The translations under genes were made by a program, and so were the position numbers. DNA of 35,651 bases from Gammaproteobacteria bacterium (lineage in GTDB: Bacteria; Pseudomonadota; Gammaproteobacteria; Steroidobacterales; Woeseiaceae): positions 1-35,651 of the forward strand of contig JAUIDP010000029.1 of assembly GCA_030429005.1 (NCBI GenBank). The letters run 5' to 3'. Shown here piece after piece: positions 31,109 through 35,651 of the stretch; within the stretch, counting starts at the first letter, position 1, and every line of letters begins with the position of its first letter. The notes below the pieces were generated by a model, which saw nothing but the letters and a program-made list of their open reading frames with translations, had not been told where the DNA came from and searched no databases.

Positions 31109-31576
31109 ATGAACGAAACTGAGGACTGGCTCACGCGCTACGGAGATTCCCACGCGGCCGTCGCTTCGCCGCTGGTCTTCTGGGCAGCCGTGCCGCTGGT
31201 CGTGGTCGGTGTCGTTGGCCTGTTGTGGTGGATCCCGGTCCCGGAAGAATTCGAAACCATTTCGCCACTGGTGAACTGGGGCAGCCTGTTCCTGATGGCC
31301 GCTACCGTCTATTACTTCATCATTTCGGTGCCGCTCGCGATCGGCATGTTGCCGTTCGTAATCGGTGTCGCCTGGGTTCAGGTCTGGCTCGAATCCTCCC
31401 AGTACTCGCCGTTACACGTTGCCAGCGGCTTTTTGCTGGCCGGCATCGTTGGCCTGCTGCTCGGCCGGCGCCAGGAACGGCCGCTGGTACAGGTGCTCAA
31501 GGACCTGCAACTGATGATGATTGGACCTGCGTGGTTGCTGTCGGTACTGTACCGCCGCATGGGCATCCCTATTTAA
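31109..31576 (+). CDS. Mpo1-like / DUF962 membrane protein
   Basis: A 155-residue membrane protein starting NETEDWLTRYGDSHAAVASP, the usual opening of DUF962/Mpo1-like proteins, then helices LVFWAAVPLVVVGVVGLLWW, LFLMAATVYYFIISVPLAIG, LPFVIGVAWVQVW and HVASGFLLAGIVGLLLG, and IGPAWLLSVLYRRMGI. The yeast relative Mpo1 is an Fe-dependent dioxygenase of 2-hydroxy fatty acids; whether this bacterial form does that is not known. ATG 31109 is chosen; longer frames begin inside the divergent OmpA gene. Confidence 0.82.
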   Translation: MNETEDWLTRYGDSHAAVASPLVFWAAVPLVVVGVVGLLWWIPVPEEFETISPLVNWGSLFLMAATVYYFIISVPLAIGMLPFVIGVAWVQVWLESSQYSPLHVASGFLLAGIVGLLLGRRQERPLVQVLKDLQLMMIGPAWLLSVLYRRMGIPI

Positions 31577-31587
31577 GAGTAATTTGC

Positions 31588-32766
31588 ATGAGTTCCAGTA
31601 AATCCCCCCTGAATCCGCTTGACCTGTTCAACGTAACGGGCGAACTGACTGACGAAGAGCGCATGGTCAAGGAGAGCGTCGGCCGCTTTGTCGACGAGCA
31701 GGCCATCCCGCTGATGCGCGAGGCTTTCGAGCAGCACACGTTTCCGCGTGAGCTGATTCCGCAGGTCGCTGAACTCGGGCTGCTCGGCAGCTCCATCGAC
31801 GGTTATGACTGCGCCGGCCTGAACGCCATCTGCTACGGCCTGATTTGCCAGGAACTGGAACGTGCCGACAGCGGCCTGCGCAGTTTCGTATCGGTGCAGA
31901 GCAGTCTCGTCATGTTCCCGATCCACGCCTACGGCTCCGAGGAACAGAAGCAGCGCTGGTTGCCGGCCATGGCGAGAGGCGAAGCGATCGGCTGCTTCGG
32001 CCTGACCGAGCCGCAGGGCGGATCGGACCCGAGCAACATGAAGACGCATGCGAAAAAAGACGGCGACGACTGGCTTCTGAACGGCTCAAAGATGTGGATC
32101 ACCAATGGCTCGGTCGCCGATGCCGCGGTGGTCTGGGCGCAGACCGACGAGGGCGTCAAGGGCTTCATTGTCGAGAAAGACATGCCCGGCTTCACTGCCC
32201 AGGAGATCGAAAACAAGTTTTCGCTGCGTGCTTCCGTGACCGCAGCCCTGTTCTTCGACAATGTCCGCGTACCGGCAGCCAATGTGCTGCCGGGCGTCAC
32301 CGGCCTGAAAGGCCCGCTGAGCTGCCTGACCCAGGCGCGCTACGGCATCACCTGGGGCGTCATCGGCGCTGCCCAGGCCTGTCTCGATGAGGTCCTGCGC
32401 TACAGCGAGGATCGCGTGCTCTTTGGCCGGCCCTTGTCACACACACAATCGATCCAGGTCCGAATGGCTGACATGGCGCGGCGCATCACCACCGCACAGC
32501 TGCTGTCGCTGCAGCTTGGGCGCCTAAAGGACCGCGGTGAAATGCGTCCAACGCAGGTTTCGCTGGCCAAGTGGAACAACTGTCGCGCTGCAATCGACAT
32601 CGCACGCGACGCACGCGACATTCTTGGCGGCGCCGGCATCAGCGCGGAGTATGTCCCGATCCGGCACATGCTCAACCTGGAAAGCGTAATCACTTACGAA
32701 GGCACAGAAACCGTCCACCAGCTCGTCGTCGGCAAGGAACTGACTGGCATCAACGCGTTCGGATGA
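31588..32766 (+). CDS. gcdH: Glutaryl-CoA dehydrogenase
   Basis: A 392-residue acyl-CoA dehydrogenase that oxidatively decarboxylates glutaryl-CoA to crotonyl-CoA with FAD, in lysine/tryptophan degradation. Family features: SFVSVQSSLVMFPIHAYGSE, GCFGLTEPQGGSDPSNM, WLLNGSKMWITNGSVAD, RYGITWGVIGAAQACLDEVL, RVLFGRPLSHTQ, ILGGAGISAEY and the catalytic Glu in ITYEGTETVHQLVVGKELTG. The SDPSNM and YGITWGV stretches favour glutaryl-CoA over short-chain acyl-CoA dehydrogenases. It starts 11 nt after the Mpo1-like gene and 7 nt before dinF. Confidence 0.93.
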   Translation: MSSSKSPLNPLDLFNVTGELTDEERMVKESVGRFVDEQAIPLMREAFEQHTFPRELIPQVAELGLLGSSIDGYDCAGLNAICYGLICQELERADSGLRSFVSVQSSLVMFPIHAYGSEEQKQRWLPAMARGEAIGCFGLTEPQGGSDPSNMKTHAKKDGDDWLLNGSKMWITNGSVADAAVVWAQTDEGVKGFIVEKDMPGFTAQEIENKFSLRASVTAALFFDNVRVPAANVLPGVTGLKGPLSCLTQARYGITWGVIGAAQACLDEVLRYSEDRVLFGRPLSHTQSIQVRMADMARRITTAQLLSLQLGRLKDRGEMRPTQVSLAKWNNCRAAIDIARDARDILGGAGISAEYVPIRHMLNLESVITYEGTETVHQLVVGKELTGINAFG

Positions 32767-32773
32767 ACGCGGT

Positions 32774-34099
32774 GTGAGCGCCACGCCCCTGCCGCAGGAT
32801 CGCGACGTCTGGCGCATTGCGGCGCCGATGATCCTGTCGAACGTGTCGGTGCCATTGCTCGGCATGGTCGACACCGGCGTCACCGGGCACCTGGAAAGCC
32901 CTGCCTACCTCGGCGCCGTTGCCATTGGCGCAACGATCTTCGGTTTCCTCTATACCGGCGTCAATTTCCTGCGCATGGGCACCACCGGCATCGCCGCGCA
33001 GCGTTTCGGCGCTGACGACAACGACGGGCTGCGCGTATCGCTGGGGCAGGCCCTGATCGTCGCACTGCTGATTGCGCTGGCATTGCTGGCGTTGCAGGTG
33101 CCAATCGGGCAGTTTGCGCTGGGCCTGATCGGCGCCGAGGCCGACGTCCAGAAATACGCGGCGCAATATTTTTCGATTCGTATCTGGAGCGCGCCCGGCA
33201 CACTCGCCAACTACGTGCTGATCGGCTGGTTTCTCGGGCTGCAGAACGCGCGCGTTCCGCTGTATATCTTCCTGACGATCAACCTGACCAACATCGTCCT
33301 CGACCTGCTGTTCGTGTTGCAATTTGGCATGAAGGTGGATGGCGTCGCACTCGCGTCCGTCATTGCCGAGTATGCCGGCGTCACTGTGGGCCTGGCGTTT
33401 GCCGCACGTGCCTTGCGCGAACGCAGCGGACAATGGCCGCTGGCGCGGCTATTCCGATTGCGCGCGTACGCCGCTTTCTTCTCTGTCAACGCAAACCTGT
33501 TCATCCGGACGATGGCGCTGATGTTCGCGTTCGCATTCGTCACGGCACAGGGCGCCCGGCTCGGCAGCATCGTACTGGCGGCCAACGCCGTGCTGATGAA
33601 CCTGCAGCACCTGACCTCGTTCGCGCTCGACGGCTTCGCACATGCCGCAGAAGCCATGGTCGGCAAGGCGGTCGGTCAGCAACGCCGCGACCTGCTGGAG
33701 CGCTCCGTGCAACTCGCGCTGAAATGGTCGTTGATCTTCGCGGTCGGCTTCTGCCTTCTGTATGTCGTCATCGGCCCGTTACTGATCCGGCTGCTGACGG
33801 ACCTGCCCGAGGTCCGCAGCGCTTCGCTCGAGTACCTGCCGTGGCTGATCATTTCGCCGCTGGTCTCGGTCTGGTCGTTCCTGTACGACGGCGTCTACGT
33901 TGGCGCGACCCGCGCAAGGGAAATGCGCGACCTGATGCTGATCTCGACCTTCGTCGTCTTCATGCCAGCATGGTTCCTGCTGCAGGGCTGGGGCAACCAC
34001 GGCCTCTGGCTGGCGTTCACGCTGTTCATGGCAAGCCGCGGCGTCGGCATGCACATCTGGTACCGCCGTCGGGTCCTGCCGGAACTGGCCCTTCGATGA
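32774..34099 (+). CDS. dinF: DinF-type MATE efflux protein
   Basis: A 441-residue 12-helix MATE transporter starting with GTG. VWRIAAPMILSNVSVPLLGMVDTGVTGHL is the typical first helix, with GAVAIGATIFGFLY, FLRMGTTGIAAQRFGADD, GWFLGLQNARVPLYI and LDGFAHAAEAMVGKAVGQ following. These match the DinF branch of MATE proteins, Na+ or H+ antiporters that export toxic compounds. The regulator gene downstream overlaps its stop by four bases. No LexA box was looked for successfully upstream, as the gene follows gcdH directly. Confidence 0.92.
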   Translation: MSATPLPQDRDVWRIAAPMILSNVSVPLLGMVDTGVTGHLESPAYLGAVAIGATIFGFLYTGVNFLRMGTTGIAAQRFGADDNDGLRVSLGQALIVALLIALALLALQVPIGQFALGLIGAEADVQKYAAQYFSIRIWSAPGTLANYVLIGWFLGLQNARVPLYIFLTINLTNIVLDLLFVLQFGMKVDGVALASVIAEYAGVTVGLAFAARALRERSGQWPLARLFRLRAYAAFFSVNANLFIRTMALMFAFAFVTAQGARLGSIVLAANAVLMNLQHLTSFALDGFAHAAEAMVGKAVGQQRRDLLERSVQLALKWSLIFAVGFCLLYVVIGPLLIRLLTDLPEVRSASLEYLPWLIISPLVSVWSFLYDGVYVGATRAREMRDLMLISTFVVFMPAWFLLQGWGNHGLWLAFTLFMASRGVGMHIWYRRRVLPELALR

Positions 34100-34509
34100 T
34101 TCGCTCGATCGCCCTCTACGGCAGCATTATCGCCGTTGCCGCATTCGTGTTTCGCTGGATGGAATACCGCCACTCGGTCCGGATGTTCTCCACGGAGCTC
34201 TACATCCTGGTTGTCGCGCTGGCATTTACAGTCCTCGGCATCTGGCTCGGACGCAAACTGACCGGGTCAGGCAACCGCGAAAAATTCTCGCGCAATGACC
34301 GGGCGCTCGAGACGCTGGGTATCAGCGAGCGTGAATACGATGTGCTGTGCCTGCTCGCCAGGGGCCATTCGAACCAGGAAATTGCGACGCAATTGCATGT
34401 CAGTCCGAATACCGTCAAGACGCACCTGGCACATCTCTACAACAAGCTCGACGTCTCGCGAAGGACCCAGGCGATCCACAAATCCAAGGCCCTGCGCCTG
34501 ATTCCGTGA
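34096..34509 (+). CDS. Membrane-anchored LuxR-type HTH regulator
   Basis: A 137-residue protein: two membrane helices (SIALYGSIIAVAAFVFRW and LYILVVALAFTVLGIWLG), a short linker, and a LuxR/GerE DNA-binding domain (ISEREYDVLCLLARGHSNQE, IATQLHVSPNTVKTHLAHLY, NKLDVSRRTQAIHKSKAL). There is no receiver or ligand domain. The ATG overlaps the dinF stop (ATGA), so the two are translationally coupled. A membrane-tethered regulator might sense the membrane directly. Its targets are unknown; dinF and the DUF4199 gene are natural candidates. Confidence 0.9.
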   Translation: MIRSIALYGSIIAVAAFVFRWMEYRHSVRMFSTELYILVVALAFTVLGIWLGRKLTGSGNREKFSRNDRALETLGISEREYDVLCLLARGHSNQEIATQLHVSPNTVKTHLAHLYNKLDVSRRTQAIHKSKALRLIP

Positions 34510-34534
34510 GCAAAATCGCGCCGTATACGGGAAA

Positions 34535-34552
34535 ATCACCCTTTCGGGTGAT
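34535..34552 (+). terminator. Hairpin after the LuxR-type gene
   Basis: ATCACCC (34535-34541) pairs with GGGTGAT (34546-34552) around TTTC. There is no T run after it, so termination would be weak or factor-assisted. Confidence 0.35.
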
Positions 34553-34614
34553 GTGCACGCCAGCCCGCTACGCTACGTTTGCCGGCGCATTCTGAGCTAC
34601 CGGAGGAAATCACA

Positions 34615-35160
34615 ATGAAAAAAATCATTCTCGTCTACGGTCTTATCGCCGGCACTATCGTCGCCGCCAGCATGGTCTGGGGCATCTGGGTCAACGCCGG
34701 GGAAGGGGAAGGCATGGCCATGCTCGAATACATGGGCTACCTGATCATGCTGATCGCGCTGAGCGTCATCTTTTTCGGCATCAAGAAATACCGCGACGAC
34801 GACCTCGGTGGCGTGATTTCCTTCAGCACCGCGGCAATGGTTGGCCTGGGCATCTCGCTGGTGGCCAGCGCCATCTACATCATCGTCTGGGAGGTTTATC
34901 TCGCACAGACCAACTACGCCTTCATGGATGACTACATTGCCTCGCAACTGGCGGACAAGGTCGCTGCCGGCGCAACGCCGGAGGAACTCGATGCTGCCGA
35001 GGCAGGCTTCGATGCGATTCGGGAACAATACCGGCAGCCGCTGTATCGGCTCGGCATTACGTTCCTGGAGATCTTCCCCGTCGGCCTTCTGATTACGCTG
35101 ATATCAGCGGCCGTCCTGCGCAAGAGCGAGGTATTGCCGGCTAACGGACAATCCGCGTAG
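34615..35160 (+). CDS. DUF4199 membrane protein
   Basis: A 181-residue membrane protein. Helices are IILVYGLIAGTIVAASMVWGI, YLIMLIALSVIFFGI, AAMVGLGISLVASAIYIIVW and LGITFLEIFPVGLLITLISA. KKYRDDDLGGVISFSTA and the VYLAQTNYAFMDDYIASQ loop fit the DUF4199 pattern, whose function is unknown. ATG 34615 has GGAGGA seven bases upstream; an upstream in-frame start at 34579 lacks this. Its 3' end overlaps the convergent gene by 20 bp. Confidence 0.88.
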   Translation: MKKIILVYGLIAGTIVAASMVWGIWVNAGEGEGMAMLEYMGYLIMLIALSVIFFGIKKYRDDDLGGVISFSTAAMVGLGISLVASAIYIIVWEVYLAQTNYAFMDDYIASQLADKVAAGATPEELDAAEAGFDAIREQYRQPLYRLGITFLEIFPVGLLITLISAAVLRKSEVLPANGQSA

Positions 35161-35651
35161 CAATCATTTCGTAGCGGCCCTTTTCCCAGGTGTTGCCGTC
35201 ATCGAAGGAACGATCGGATTTCATCCGCCACTGGTTTGGCGATATGTCGTAGTAGGTTTCGCGATTCAGGAATGCACCTTCCTGCGGGTTGCCGCCTTCG
35301 ATGACGACAACCATGTTCTCGCCTTCGATACGCGCCGTGGTATCGACCCAGCTCCTGCCGACATAGAGGTTCCTGCCAACCCAGTAGCCCAGCGCCGGAT
35401 CAAAATGACGAAACTCGGTCCCGGTGATATAGGGCCCGCGCCATTCCTGCATCACGTCGAAACCGTCGTTGATCCAGTGGTTATGCCACTTGGCGGCATA
35501 GGTGTTGGGTTCCCCCTGAGGCGGGAACCAGGTGATTTGCACGTTCCAGTCGCCAATCAGGAAGTCAAACTGTGCGACCTCCGCCGGCGCCTGCGGGTTT
35601 CGCTCGCCGATCGGGCTGTCAGGGTCCGGTTGGTAGCGGATAGGCGGCTGG
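35141..35651 (-). CDS. DUF1579-like protein, C-terminal part (runs off the right edge)
   Basis: The minus-strand frame is open to the window edge, giving 169 residues and no start inside. It contains QFDFLIGDWNVQITWFPPQG, a start typical of DUF1579-like proteins, then KWHNHWINDGFDVMQEWRGP, GYWVGRNLYVGRSWVDTTAR and RSFDDGNTWEKGRYEMIATR. This is a lipocalin-like beta barrel of unknown function. An ATG frame from 35542 would cut off the FDFLIGDW motif, so it is not the start. It overlaps the DUF4199 gene's 3' end. Confidence 0.75.
   Translation of the reverse strand, partial: QPPIRYQPDPDSPIGERNPQAPAEVAQFDFLIGDWNVQITWFPPQGEPNTYAAKWHNHWINDGFDVMQEWRGPYITGTEFRHFDPALGYWVGRNLYVGRSWVDTTARIEGENMVVVIEGGNPQEGAFLNRETYYDISPNQWRMKSDRSFDDGNTWEKGRYEMIATRIVR

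Noticed and set aside
33433..34509. A 358-codon open frame across dinF and the LuxR-type gene
   Set aside because: It is the dinF sequence read in the wrong frame, joined to the real regulator frame. The ATG at 34096 overlapping the dinF stop is the natural start.

Overview
This window is a chromosomal segment of a gammaproteobacterium. The left third carries the conserved blocks coaBC-dut, radC-rpmB-rpmG-mutM-coaD-rsmD and ftsY-ftsE-ftsX-rpoH, in the order typical of that class. No rRNA, tRNA, CRISPR array or complete insertion sequence was seen. I cannot name the genus from sequence alone.

Left core region (1 to about 13.0 kb): the end of an ampG-type permease, exoA (xth) divergent from pyrE, a DUF4124 protein convergent with dut-coaBC, then radC, rpmBG, mutM convergent with coaD-rsmD, and ftsYEX-rpoH. 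Together these cover DNA repair and nucleotide hygiene, pyrimidine and CoA synthesis, ribosome assembly, membrane targeting and division, and heat shock. A perfect CIRCE operator lies directly before rpoH. A 35-bp-armed perfect palindrome overlaps the radC stop codon. After rpoH come four small stand-alone genes (cupin, DUF1428, DUF2200, DUF393) and a large repeat-built lipoprotein (13.1-15.6 kb).

Accessory region (about 15.9 to 30.3 kb): visibly richer in A/T, with about 20 short single genes. All genes from 15.9 to 27.5 kb are on the minus strand; the last four (27.67-29.94 kb) are on the plus strand. From about 18.2 to 28.85 kb nearly every gene is separated from the next by one member of a spacer family. 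In the gene's own direction, a spacer consists of an imperfect palindrome just after the stop codon (core like CCGCTTCTGGCCGAAAGCGG), a variable middle, a -10-like hexamer (TATAAT, TACAAT, TAGAAT, TACACT or TAGACT), and a second related palindrome (core like CCACTTCTGACCC) 30-90 nt before the next start codon. The spacer orientation flips when the gene orientation flips. I read this as an array of self-contained, promoter-bearing gene cassettes. It resembles an integron cassette array, but I see no classical attC core sites and no integrase in the window. The cargo is mostly small membrane-anchored or secreted proteins, VOC and Dabb fold enzymes, a sugar acetyltransferase, a CPCC zinc protein and a serine hydrolase. 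Decay is visible: a DUF1287 gene with one in-frame stop, two DUF3465 remnants at 17.34 and 30.02 kb that bracket the array, and a membrane gene that appears to have lost its ATG.

Right core region (30.3 kb to the end): a glycine-zipper/OmpA lipoprotein divergent from an Mpo1-like membrane protein, glutaryl-CoA dehydrogenase, a DinF-type MATE transporter overlapping a small membrane-anchored LuxR-type regulator, a DUF4199 membrane protein, and the 3' part of a DUF1579-like protein. No gene-free stretch exceeds about 300 bases; the longest (15648-15953, 28763-29048, 29418-29649) hold only what is listed.
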